A DNA stretch of 64,000 nucleotides from Bradyrhizobium sp. BR 10289. Its GTDB lineage: Bacteria > Pseudomonadota > Alphaproteobacteria > Rhizobiales > Xanthobacteraceae. The position numbers and the translations under genes were made by a program. This document shows, piece after piece, positions 1-7,783 of the stretch. Below the pieces are notes generated by a model. It was not told the origin of the DNA. It made no database searches and worked only from the letters and a program-made list of their open reading frames with translations. Position 1 is the first letter of the stretch. Each line of letters starts with the position of its first letter. The stretch is from positions 484,822 to 548,821 of the forward strand of contig NZ_JACOFR010000002.1 in the NCBI RefSeq assembly GCF_019455385.1, in the 5' to 3' direction.

Positions 1-167
1 GGCAGTTTCTCGACCTCGCAGAGCCGCTTGGTCTCGGCCATCGCGGCTTCCGAGACGTCGCACATCGCGACATTGCAGCCCTCGGCCACGAGCTGCCGCG
101 CGAGCTCGCGCCCCATGCCCGTGCCGCCGCCGGTGATGACGGCGATCTTTCCAGCAAAATCCTTCAT
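1..167 (-). CDS. SDR family oxidoreductase, N-terminal part (cut by window edge)
   Basis: This is the first 55 codons of a short-chain dehydrogenase/reductase; the rest lies beyond the left edge. The start ATG is at 167. The glycine-rich nucleotide-binding motif of classical SDRs (TGGGTGMG, residues about 13-20) follows the first beta strand AVI, and an acidic residue in NVAMCD ends the second strand, which favours NAD(H) over NADP(H). The catalytic Ser-Tyr-Lys residues are outside the window, so substrate cannot be inferred. An alternative within the same fold is a 3-oxoacyl-ACP reductase-like enzyme. Confidence 0.85.
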   Translation of the reverse strand, partial: MKDFAGKIAVITGGGTGMGRELARQLVAEGCNVAMCDVSEAAMAETKRLCEVEKL

Positions 168-572
168 GGGACTTTCGGCCCCTCCCTTGTCGGTGTGTTT
201 CTTGTCGCTGTGCCGCTGATACGGCCGCGTGCAAATGTAGCAGCGCCGCATCCGCAGGTAAAAGCGATCGGCGCTGCGATTTTGCCATCCGTTATTTCGG
301 CCAGCGGACTATCCGGCCGCATCGATGTGCGGCTCGTTCAAGGCACCGGGCCCCCGAAGCCCTCCAGATCGGCATTCCTACGGACATCCGCCGGCCCGGC
401 TCCCGTAGTTGCCCGGCTTCGGTTTAAGGGCAATTTTTTTACAATCCGAATCGTCAAATGAGCGTGGACGCTTGCCGCGAGTCGGCCAGGCCAGCGTGTT
501 GTTTGTGTCACAGGCTCTGGCACTCCACTTGCATCCTTGTCGTGGTCAGCAACTACCGATGAGGTGACTGGA
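168..572. other. 405-bp intergenic region with a sigma-54 promoter at its right end
   Basis: No convincing gene lies here. The open frames across it have no recognisable protein signature and look like the usual high-GC shadows. There is an A/T-rich patch near 430-450. The right end carries the sigma-54 promoter described separately, reading into the small gene at 573. The divergent SDR gene at 167 would also need its promoter in the left part. Confidence 0.6.
518..533 (+). promoter_or_regulatory. sigma-54 (RpoN) promoter, -24/-12 element
   Basis: TGGCAC at 518-523, five bases, then TTGCA at 529-533 matches the sigma-54 consensus TGGCAC-N5-TTGCW at every fixed position. It lies about 40 bp before the ATG at 573 on the same strand. 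A TGT-N10-ACA sequence (497-512), the NifA site consensus, is just upstream. It is much closer to the promoter than NifA sites usually are (roughly 80-150 bp), so it may be chance. Confidence 0.75.
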
Positions 573-812
573 ATGTTCGTGACCGTCGTAGCCGTGCTCT
601 GCCGGCTTAGCGCAGCTAGCTCAGGCAGTTGCGTCGAAGAAATCGTGACCGACAGCAACATGACGCCCGAGATTTCGATGATGCAATGTGCGATGGGCGC
701 ACAGGCACCGCTGGCGAAATGGATGGGCGAGCATCCGATCTATCACGCCAACTGGCGCCTCGAACGCTACAAATGCGTGCCGGGTCACTACGAGATCAAG
801 GGCCACGCCTAA
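573..812 (+). CDS. small cysteine-containing protein behind a sigma-54 promoter
   Basis: A 79-residue protein of unknown function. The start ATG at 573 follows a purine-rich stretch (GAGGTGACTGGA). Cysteines lie at 10, 20, 39 and 68. Residues 1-18 are hydrophobic (MFVTVVAVL) and could be a short signal or anchor. The rest is polar and carries a QCAMGAQ patch and a W/Y/R-rich tail. I recall similar small hypothetical proteins from Bradyrhizobium but cannot name a family. The sigma-54 promoter directly upstream is the main clue: expression probably needs RpoN and an enhancer-binding activator, as for nitrogen, C4-dicarboxylate or symbiosis genes. Confidence 0.7.
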   Translation: MFVTVVAVLCRLSAASSGSCVEEIVTDSNMTPEISMMQCAMGAQAPLAKWMGEHPIYHANWRLERYKCVPGHYEIKGHA

Positions 813-1100
813 GGCCCCGTAAAACTACGGCTAACGAGGAAACGCCCGGAGGCGCGCTTCTGTCCCCTCCGTTGCAAGCTCTCCTGATAGCGCCAGCCTG
901 CCGAGGCCATGCGCTCTGTGATAGCGATCACGCCGCTACCCGAGCCCAATGGCGCTCAGAATCACCGAACGCGGCACTCCCATCGATGAGAAGCGGGACG
1001 GTTCCAAACCAACATTTGTTGGCTGAAGCGCTACGAACGAGCTCGCACCGATCCTTAATGACTCGCCCCTATCGTGCCTCCCGCAATGAAGGAGCGTTCG

Positions 1101-1871
1101 ATGGCAGGGGCTTGCAAGGGCTGCGGTGATGGTGAGGGGCTGCCGTTCGAATTCAGGATGGCATTTCAGCCGATCGTCGCGGTGAACGAGCAGCGTGTCT
1201 GGGGTTATGAAGCCTTGGTGCGCGGGGCCAATGGCGAAAGCGCACACAGCGTGCTGAGCCAGCTGACAGACGACCAGCTTTATCGCTTCGACCAGGCTGC
1301 CAGGGTCATGGCGATCGAGACTGCCGGAAAACTGTTCGGCGATCCGCAAGCCCGGCTGTCCATCAACTTCATGCCCAACGCCGTCTACGAGCCGCAGGCG
1401 TGCATCCAGAAATCGCTGGCGGCCGCGCGCCGTTCGAACTTCCCGGCCTCGAACCTCATGTTCGAGTTCACCGAAAACGAACGCATGACCGATCCCGCGC
1501 ATGTCGAGCGCATCGTGCAGACCTACAAGAAACTCGGTTTTCTGACAGCGCTCGATGATTTCGGCGCCGGCTATGCCGGGCTCGGTTTGCTGGTGAGGCT
1601 CCAGCCCGACCTCATCAAGGTCGACATGGAGCTCTTGCGCGACATCCACCTCAGCCGTGCGAAGCAGGTCATCGTCGCCGGCATCGCCGCGATGGCGCGC
1701 CAGCTCGATATCCAGGTCCTCGCCGAGGGCGTCGAAAGCGAAGCCGAACTCACCGTGCTCCGGGCCGCCGGGATCGACCTGTTTCAGGGCTATTATTTTG
1801 CCAAGCCGGCGTTCATGAGCTTGCCGAGCGTCACGACGTTCTCCAGCACGAGTGTGGCCCTCGCCGGCTGA
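1101..1871 (+). CDS. EAL-domain cyclic-di-GMP phosphodiesterase
   Basis: A 256-residue stand-alone EAL protein predicted to cleave c-di-GMP to pGpG in the cytoplasm. The signature Y-E-A-L is at residues 36-39. The metal and substrate residues of active EAL enzymes are visible: N in SINFMPN, E in FEFTEN, the DD pair of LDDFGAGYAG, K in LIKVDM, E in AEGVES and Q in FQGYYFAKP. It is therefore probably catalytic rather than degenerate. No GGDEF, PAS or membrane segment is present. A CxxC pair (C5, C8) precedes the domain, perhaps a metal or redox site. The ATG at 1101 was chosen for its AAGGAG ribosome site 7 bases upstream. Confidence 0.9.
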   Translation: MAGACKGCGDGEGLPFEFRMAFQPIVAVNEQRVWGYEALVRGANGESAHSVLSQLTDDQLYRFDQAARVMAIETAGKLFGDPQARLSINFMPNAVYEPQACIQKSLAAARRSNFPASNLMFEFTENERMTDPAHVERIVQTYKKLGFLTALDDFGAGYAGLGLLVRLQPDLIKVDMELLRDIHLSRAKQVIVAGIAAMARQLDIQVLAEGVESEAELTVLRAAGIDLFQGYYFAKPAFMSLPSVTTFSSTSVALAG

Positions 1872-1892
1872 TAGTCGCCGCGCCGACAGCCC

Positions 1893-2867
1893 TCAGGCTA
1901 TCGCACGCATGATCAACGCCCGCGCGCGCCGTCCCTCCGGCGTCGGCATCAGGGCATAATTGTGCGGCTGGTCGCGCAGCAGATGCAGCTCGACCGAAAC
2001 GCCCACCGCCCTCGCCCGCTCGGCGAGATCGACGCTGTCGGGATAAAGCAGATCGCGCGTGCCCGAAAAAATCGTCATCGGCGCCAGCGCGCGGAAGGCG
2101 CCGTTGAGCGGGCTGACGAAGGGATGACCGATATCGAGCCCGCCGGCATAGAGATGGCCGGCCTCGACGATCCCCGGAATGTCCTGGACCGGATCGCGGC
2201 GCGCGATCTCCTTCTGCTCGGGACGGCTGACCGACGCATCGGCCGCGGGCGAGATCAGGATCAACCGGTTCGGCTGCCGATGCCCGTGATCCCTAAGCCA
2301 CTGGCAGGCGGCGAGCGCGAGGCCGGCTCCGGCCGAATTGCCGACCACCGTAACCTTCGCAGGCCCGGCATCTTCAAGCAGCATCCTGATCAGCTCGGCC
2401 GTCGCCGGCACGACATCCTTCGCGGTGGCGCGCGGCGCCAGTGGATAGATCGGCACCACGCAGACGACGCCTGCCTTGCGCGTCATCTGCCCGACGAAGC
2501 GCCAATGCGCCGGCACGATTTCGTTGATGTAGCCGCCGCCATGCAGGAACATGACGTGGTTGCAGCCCTCGTGGCCCGAGGTCGGCGCGGTGTAATAGAC
2601 CGGCCATCCCCCCATCTTGGTCAGCACCGCTTCGACGCCGCGGCCGAGCCCTGTCGGCTCGAATGAAGCCGGCTCCAGCGCGAGCTTCTGCACATGGGCG
2701 TGGACGGCCTCGGCGGAGGCAAGCTGCTCCTTGTACGGAAGCTGCTGTAACAGCAGGTTGAAGAGGCGGCTTTGCAAACTCGGAGCAGGGTCGCGCGGCG
2801 CCCGCGCACCGAACACGCAAGCCCCCGGGCAGAACTGGAAGGCCGACACAAGTCTGGCAACGCTCAT
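1893..2867 (-). CDS. alpha/beta hydrolase, HSL/esterase family
   Basis: A 324-residue carboxylesterase-type hydrolase. The HGGGY oxyanion motif of the hormone-sensitive-lipase family, the nucleophile elbow GNSAGAG, an acidic residue in SGTRDLLYPD and a late His in QPHNYAL make a complete Ser-Asp-His triad. The ATG at 2867 is preferred over an upstream TTG at 2900. It is transcribed away from the TetR gene at 2983, so that regulator probably controls it. The 3' end converges with the EAL gene 22 bases away. The substrate is unknown; short-chain acyl esters are usual for the family. Confidence 0.88.
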   Translation of the reverse strand: MSVARLVSAFQFCPGACVFGARAPRDPAPSLQSRLFNLLLQQLPYKEQLASAEAVHAHVQKLALEPASFEPTGLGRGVEAVLTKMGGWPVYYTAPTSGHEGCNHVMFLHGGGYINEIVPAHWRFVGQMTRKAGVVCVVPIYPLAPRATAKDVVPATAELIRMLLEDAGPAKVTVVGNSAGAGLALAACQWLRDHGHRQPNRLILISPAADASVSRPEQKEIARRDPVQDIPGIVEAGHLYAGGLDIGHPFVSPLNGAFRALAPMTIFSGTRDLLYPDSVDLAERARAVGVSVELHLLRDQPHNYALMPTPEGRRARALIMRAIA

Positions 2868-2933
2868 GATCCCGTCCCCGCTTCTTTTGTGAGACGGCAA
2901 AACGCTTGCCGGCCCGCCGCCACTTGCCGCAAT

Positions 2934-2968
2934 AATGCGAGCCTTCGCTCGCTTTTCCTACTCGCATT
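2934..2968. promoter_or_regulatory. inverted repeat between hydrolase and TetR genes, probable TetR operator
   Basis: AATGCGAG (2934-2941) and CTCGCATT (2961-2968) are perfect 8-base arms 19 bases apart. A nested hairpin GCGAGC-CTTC-GCTCGC occupies 2937-2952. The site lies in the divergent gap, where TetR proteins usually bind. It would sit inside the coding region if the regulator began at the ATG at 2935, which argues for the GTG at 2983. Confidence 0.5.
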
Positions 2969-2982
2969 TAGATCACAAACCC

Positions 2983-3639
2983 GTGGCCCGCAAACCGCCC
3001 ACAAGCCCCCGGAAAAACGCCTCGCAGGAGCGATCCCGCGCCACGGTCGACGCGCTGGTCGAGGCCACAGCTCGCATTCTGGTCAACGAAGGCTTTGAGA
3101 AAGCCAGCACCAACCGCATCGCCGAGATCGCAGGCGTCAGCGTCGGCTCGCTCTATCAATATTTTCCAAGCAAGGAAGCCCTCGTCGCCGCCGTGATCGA
3201 CCGTCACAACGAGGAGATCATGGCGATCGTCCGCAATGCGCTCAAGGAGATCGCGGACATGCCGATCGACACGGCGGTGCGGCAACTCGTCACGGTCGCG
3301 ATCGAGGCCCACCGCATCAACCCGAAACTGCACCGGGTTCTCGTGGAGCAGATCCCCCGCACCGGCCAACTCAAAGACGTTGAAGCCTTCAACCGCGAGG
3401 TCCACACCCTGGTGCGCGCCTATCTCGAAAGCCGCCGCAAGGAGATGCGCAAGATCGACCTCGACGTCGCGACTTTCATCTGCGTCAGCGCGATCGAGGC
3501 GGTCGCGCACAACACGGTGCTGGCACGGGCGGAGGCGATATCGGAGAAGATGGTGCGGGCGCTGGTGTACGAGACGACGCGGATGATAGTGGGGTATTTG
3601 AGGAAGGATCGATCGTCGCTGAGCGGCAAGGCTATCTGA
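2983..3639 (+). CDS. TetR/AcrR family transcriptional regulator
   Basis: A DNA-binding repressor of 218 residues. The N-terminal helix-turn-helix is clear: ARILVNEGFEKASTNRIAEI followed by GVSVGSLYQYFPSKEALV. The C-terminal ligand domain is all-helical and not assignable to a ligand. It is divergent from the esterase gene, with a good inverted repeat between them, so autoregulation plus control of the esterase is likely. The start is uncertain: GTG 2983 gives the N-terminus (V/M)ARKPP usual for this group, while ATG 2935 would add 16 residues and cover the operator. Neither has a strong ribosome site. Confidence 0.88.
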   Translation: MARKPPTSPRKNASQERSRATVDALVEATARILVNEGFEKASTNRIAEIAGVSVGSLYQYFPSKEALVAAVIDRHNEEIMAIVRNALKEIADMPIDTAVRQLVTVAIEAHRINPKLHRVLVEQIPRTGQLKDVEAFNREVHTLVRAYLESRRKEMRKIDLDVATFICVSAIEAVAHNTVLARAEAISEKMVRALVYETTRMIVGYLRKDRSSLSGKAI

Positions 3640-3693
3640 ATGTACTAAGTCTTTTGGATCTCAATCCAAACACGTCAACGAAAGATAGGATTT

Positions 3694-4281
3694 ATGAGTA
3701 CCGAAAGCTGGCTGAGGGTGGACGAGCATTACGATGTTCTCTCGTCAACTGACATTCTCTCCTTCGTTGCGCCGACTTTGGCGAAAAATCATCGACGATA
3801 GAAATGGGCTATTCTAGCCGCCCAAAACGCAGTCCAAGGAGCGCTCGTGTGCGCCATTCAAGATAGTTCCAAGACAAACATTCTCAGTAAAAGATCAGCG
3901 CGAGAAACTCTGACTTGGCTAGATGCACCAACCAACGAATGGCCGGAAGAACATCTAGCCGACTTCAAGTCCTTACTAACCGCATTCCAAAGTCGCTATC
4001 CTAATGCCATCAACCCTGAGCGAGACCAGCGCCTTGAAAAACTCCACAAGGTCTTCCGCAATCGATTTGCCCATTTCGTCCCGAGGAGTTGGTCAATCGA
4101 AATTGACATGTTGCCTCCTCTGACCATGGCAGCAGTCGATTTCATCGAGATCGCCATGAAGCAGGACCAGGTCATGATGCGCACGAACGGGAATTTCAAA
4201 CGTGAGCTGGCAGCAAACCTTCTGACGATCAAAGATGCCATCCGCCTAGATTACGGTGACAGTGTTGGACAGTCGCCGTAA
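3694..4281 (+). pseudogene. HEPN-like hypothetical gene interrupted by an amber codon
   Basis: An ATG at 3694 with a good ribosome site (GATAGGA, 3 bases upstream) opens a frame that stops at TAG 3799-3801 after 35 residues. The same frame then continues without a stop to 4281. Joined, it would encode about 195 residues. The junction reads NHRR-stop-KWAILAAQNAVQGA; from memory, related proteins carry W-K-W here, so a single TGG-to-TAG change is likely. The distal part contains RNRFAH, an R-x4-H motif as in HEPN nucleases, then WSIEI. Base composition is visibly lower in GC than its neighbours, suggesting acquisition. A GTG at 3847 could restart a 144-residue product. Function is unknown. Confidence 0.6.
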
Positions 4282-4411
4282 GCAATCACTTCCCGCCTGG
4301 ATCTCTGCCGGTACGGTTAAGGTCGGTCGACCGATTTCGGTGACAATGACCAATTGAATCGAGACAAACTCTCCGCGACATTGACGTGGGAGGCATTCCC
4401 TGGCCATCCCA

Positions 4412-5164
4412 TCACTCCCTCAACACCACAACCGGATAATCCAGCGCGATATCCAACTCGCTGCTCACTCCTCTCGACATCACATCCTGTATCCGCTGCC
4501 GCCCCAAATCCGCGTGCGACCGCCCCAGCGCATCCGCCTTGTCCGCATCCCTGTCCCTGATCGCCGCGACCATCGCGATGTGCTCGGTCAGAATCGTGTT
4601 CATGTGCTTCTGATACGCGGCCTTCGACGCGAAGTGCTCGACGTTGTAGGCGAGATAGGCGATGCGCAGCGCGAGCGTGAGCAGATGAAGGTAGTTGCGC
4701 TCGATCAGCTTGTTGCCGCAGGCGGCGGCGATCAGCGCGTGAAAGCGCCAATTGCTCTCGTTCATCTCCTCCACGCGGCCCGCCGCCTCATGCTGCTCGA
4801 ATGCGATCCGCTCGGCATCGATCTCCGCAAGCTGCGCATCGGTGCGGCGTAGCGCCGCCCACCTCGTGACCAGCCGCTGGGTGATATCGAGCGCCTCGAA
4901 CATCTCGCGGAGGTCTTCCCAGTTGAGACTTGCGACGCTGGCGCCGCGGTTCGGCAGCAGCACCACGAGCGACTCCGAGGCGAGCCTGACCAGCGCCTCG
5001 TGCACGGGGGTTCGCGACAGCCCCAGCCTTGCGGCAAGAGCGGCCTCGTCCAGCGGCGTCCCCGGTCGCAGCGTGAGCGAAACGATCTCACGCCGGAGCG
5101 CCGTGTAAGCGAACTCTACGCCCTTCCCCTTGCCCGGAGGCGGCGCTGGTCTCTTGGCCATCAT
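4412..5164 (-). CDS. GntR family regulator, FCD (FadR-type) domain
   Basis: A 250-residue repressor with an N-terminal winged helix (about residues 15-80; LGLSRTPVHEALVRL is the recognition region) and an all-helical FCD ligand domain. Its metal-binding set appears present: D in EALD and His residues in RFHALI and the later EHIAMV and GRSHADL segments. It is divergent from the MFS-monooxygenase-HD operon and has a near-perfect operator in the gap. The simplest reading is a repressor relieved by the compound that the porter imports. Two successive ATG codons (5164, 5161) could start it. Confidence 0.92.
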   Translation of the reverse strand: MMAKRPAPPPGKGKGVEFAYTALRREIVSLTLRPGTPLDEAALAARLGLSRTPVHEALVRLASESLVVLLPNRGASVASLNWEDLREMFEALDITQRLVTRWAALRRTDAQLAEIDAERIAFEQHEAAGRVEEMNESNWRFHALIAAACGNKLIERNYLHLLTLALRIAYLAYNVEHFASKAAYQKHMNTILTEHIAMVAAIRDRDADKADALGRSHADLGRQRIQDVMSRGVSSELDIALDYPVVVLRE

Positions 5165-5189
5165 GAAATATCTTGCCTTGCTTTATTCA

Positions 5190-5214
5190 CCGTGCATAAA
5201 CTGTGCATGCACGG
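5190..5214. promoter_or_regulatory. probable GntR operator
   Basis: CCGTGCAT (5190-5197) and ATGCACGG (5207-5214) are perfect 8-base inverted arms separated by nine bases, 26 bp before the GntR start and 75 bp before the porter start. Within it GTGCAT occurs twice as a direct repeat, and GTGCATGCAC is itself a 10-base palindrome. Position and symmetry fit the site of the adjacent GntR dimer controlling both directions. Confidence 0.65.
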
Positions 5215-5288
5215 ACGTTCTATCACATCTGCCGTGCCCTGCGAGGGCGACTGCCGGGCCGTTTTCGCGCAAGCAAAGGATCTCGTCC

Positions 5289-6677
5289 ATGAGCATCACT
5301 GCCCAAGGGCTCGTTGCCCGCATCGACCGGCTACCTCCCTCCCGCTTCCACATTCAAGTCCTTATCATTGCTGGGCTTTCCCTGTTCTTCGACACGCTGG
5401 ACACGGCCGTCACCGGCTTTGCCTTCGCAGCTTTCCGGACCGAATGGAATCTCGGCCCGCTTGCGCTCGGCGTCACCTCGGCGATCGGGCTGAGCGGCTA
5501 CCTGCTCGGCTCCGTCCTGGTCGGCTTCGTCGCCGACCGGTTTGGCCGCAAGGCCGTGATGACCTGGAGCCTCGGCCTCTATTCCCTGTTCTCGGCCTCC
5601 CGCGCGCTGGCCCCGGGCATCGAAATCTTTTGCCTGCTGAACTTCTTCACATGGATCTTCGTCGGCATGGAGAGCTGCGTGGTGCCGCCTTATCTGGCGG
5701 AGCTGTGGCCCTCGCGGCTGCGCGGCCGCTTCAACGGCTGGATGATGGCGTTCTTCGCGATCGGCATCGCGCTATCCCCGGTCTGGGCGCTCATGCTGAT
5801 CCCGACCGTCGGCTGGCGCTGGACGCTCGCGCTCACCTTCCCCTTCGCGCTTCTGATCGGCCTGATGCGGACCTTCCTGCCCGAAAGCCCGCGATGGCTG
5901 GTGAGCCAAGGCCGCACCGAGGAAGCCGAGCGGATCGTCGCGTCGATCGAAGCGCAGGTGGCGCGATCGAACGGCGGCACGCTGCCGCCTGTCGTGCCGA
6001 TCCCGGTGCCCGTCACCCGTCCGGTCAGCCGGCGCGAGATCGTGGCGCCCGCCATCCTGCCTGTCACCATCATGCTCTGGATGGTGTGGTTCACCGAGTA
6101 CGGCGTGCTCTACACCTTCCAATCCGTGCTGCCGACGTTGCTCGCCATGGACGGTTTCTCCATCGTGCGGTCGACCGAGTTCACGGTCGTGATCTTTTCC
6201 GGCTTCATTCCCGGCTATATCGGCGCGGGCTACTTCCTCGATCTTGTGGGGCGAAAATACTGGCTGATGATCTGCTTTGCCGGGATCGGGATCTCCAGCA
6301 CGCTGTTCGGCCTTGCGAACACCCCCGTCACGATCATGGCCTGTGCCTGGTTCACCGCCTTCTTCCTCGGCAACGGTTCGACCTGCATCTACACCTACAC
6401 GCCCGAGCTTTATCCGACCGAGATCCGGACGACGGCGATGGGCATGGCTTCGGCCTGGGGCCGCGTCGGCGGCATCCTGCTGTTGCTGGCGTTCGGGATC
6501 TTCGCGGTGCTGCACGGACGGCTCGCGCTGTTCCTGGTGAGCGATGGCCTGCTGATTGCCAGCATCATCGCGGTGGCGCTGGTCGGCCCCAACACCAAGG
6601 GCAAGACGCTCGAAGCAGCCTCAGCGGCGCGCGACGCCGCCGTGCCGGCCAACGCGGTCGAGGCGCCGGCCGAATGA
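5289..6677 (+). CDS. MFS transporter, probable organic/aromatic acid porter
   Basis: A 462-residue inner-membrane porter with about 12 hydrophobic segments. The loop 2-3 signature ADRFGRKAVMT and the mid-protein PESPRW and ELYPTEIRT motifs are those of the sugar/organic-ion porter branch of the major facilitator superfamily. It is the first gene of an operon whose second gene (FAD monooxygenase) overlaps it by four bases, so uptake of the monooxygenase substrate, perhaps an aromatic acid, is likely. The ATG at 5289 follows an AAGGA ribosome site; a longer in-frame version starting near 5130 would run across the operator and is rejected. Confidence 0.9.
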   Translation: MSITAQGLVARIDRLPPSRFHIQVLIIAGLSLFFDTLDTAVTGFAFAAFRTEWNLGPLALGVTSAIGLSGYLLGSVLVGFVADRFGRKAVMTWSLGLYSLFSASRALAPGIEIFCLLNFFTWIFVGMESCVVPPYLAELWPSRLRGRFNGWMMAFFAIGIALSPVWALMLIPTVGWRWTLALTFPFALLIGLMRTFLPESPRWLVSQGRTEEAERIVASIEAQVARSNGGTLPPVVPIPVPVTRPVSRREIVAPAILPVTIMLWMVWFTEYGVLYTFQSVLPTLLAMDGFSIVRSTEFTVVIFSGFIPGYIGAGYFLDLVGRKYWLMICFAGIGISSTLFGLANTPVTIMACAWFTAFFLGNGSTCIYTYTPELYPTEIRTTAMGMASAWGRVGGILLLLAFGIFAVLHGRLALFLVSDGLLIASIIAVALVGPNTKGKTLEAASAARDAAVPANAVEAPAE

Positions 6678-7783
6678 CGCGAACAGCAGTGATTGCCGGG
6701 GCCGGTTATGCCGGCCTCGCAGCCGCGGCCGTGCTCGCGCGCGCGGGATGGCGCGTCACCGTGTACGAGGCCGATCCCGAGCCGCGTAGCGTCGGCGCCG
6801 GTCTCTATGTCCACGGCTTCGTTCATGACGCCCTTCGCAAGACCGGCGCCTATGACGACTTCATGCGTGGAGCCTTCAAGCCTGCCACGCGCTGCGTCTA
6901 TATCGACGGCGTACGGCAATCGGACGCATCCACGGACGGCAACATCACCACCACGACGCGGGCGGCTCTTCATGTCGCGCTGATCGATGCGGCAAGGCGC
7001 GCCGGCGTCCGCATCGTCGGCGGAGCGCGGGCCGTTGCGGCGGATCCGCGTGGCGCGTTGATCCTCGCAGACGGCACGCGGCTCCAGGCCGATCTTGTCA
7101 TCGCCGCCGACGGCGTGAGATCGACCATCGCGAAAGCGCTGGACATTCCGATCACGCGCGTCGCGCACCAGGACGGCATCACGCGGATCCTGCTCGATCG
7201 CGACGGACTGCGCGACGACACATGGAACAGCATTCACGACTATTATGATTACCGCGGGCGTCCGTTGCGGGTGCTCTACACGCCGTGCGGCCCGGATGCC
7301 TTCTACTTCTGCCTGATGGCCGCCATCACCGATGTCGAAGCGACGTCCGTTCCGATCGCCGGTGCGCTCTGGACCGCGCGATTTCCGGATCTCGCGCCGG
7401 CCCTGCGGCGGGTCGGCAACGCCGGCCGGCACGACCGCTACGCAACGACGACGCTGTCGACCTGGTCGAGCGGACGCGCCGCGATCGTCGGCGACGCCGC
7501 CCATGCGATGCCCTCGAGTCTCGGGCAAGGTGCCGGCGTCAGCATCGTCAACGCCGTCGCGCTCGCCGAGGCCGTTGCCTACTCCGACGACATCGATGCC
7601 GCCCTTGGCGACTGGGAAGTCGCGATGCGCCCGATGGTCGAGGGCTGGCAGCGCCGGGTCGAGGACGTCGCCAGCCAGCGCAGCCTCAGCCGCGCCGATC
7701 GCCCGAGCGAGCAGCGGCTCGTCGAGCTCTCGTCCGAGGATTCGGGTCGCAAACACGCAAGACAAGAAGGGACCAACGCATGA
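6674..7783 (+). CDS. FAD-dependent monooxygenase (aromatic hydroxylase type)
   Basis: A 369-residue class A flavoprotein monooxygenase. The N-terminal GAGYAGLAAA dinucleotide fold, the central ADGVRS sequence of the DG motif and the GDAAHAMPSSLGQGAG motif that binds the FAD ribityl chain are all present and in order. Such enzymes use NAD(P)H and O2 to hydroxylate aromatic acids such as salicylate or hydroxynicotinate. The substrate here cannot be read from sequence. It overlaps the upstream porter (ATGA) and the downstream HD gene (ATGA), so the three are translationally coupled. Confidence 0.9.
   Translation: MTRTAVIAGAGYAGLAAAAVLARAGWRVTVYEADPEPRSVGAGLYVHGFVHDALRKTGAYDDFMRGAFKPATRCVYIDGVRQSDASTDGNITTTTRAALHVALIDAARRAGVRIVGGARAVAADPRGALILADGTRLQADLVIAADGVRSTIAKALDIPITRVAHQDGITRILLDRDGLRDDTWNSIHDYYDYRGRPLRVLYTPCGPDAFYFCLMAAITDVEATSVPIAGALWTARFPDLAPALRRVGNAGRHDRYATTTLSTWSSGRAAIVGDAAHAMPSSLGQGAGVSIVNAVALAEAVAYSDDIDAALGDWEVAMRPMVEGWQRRVEDVASQRSLSRADRPSEQRLVELSSEDSGRKHARQEGTNA

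Noticed and set aside
497..512. NifA upstream activator site TGT-N10-ACA
   Set aside because: The sequence matches but is only five bases from the -24 element; known sites act from about 80-150 bp. It is mentioned as a possibility only, not listed as a feature.
5130..5288. Extended start of the MFS porter gene at 5130
   Set aside because: It would run through the GntR operator and part of the gntR gene; the internal ATG at 5289 has a ribosome site and begins the family's usual N-terminus.
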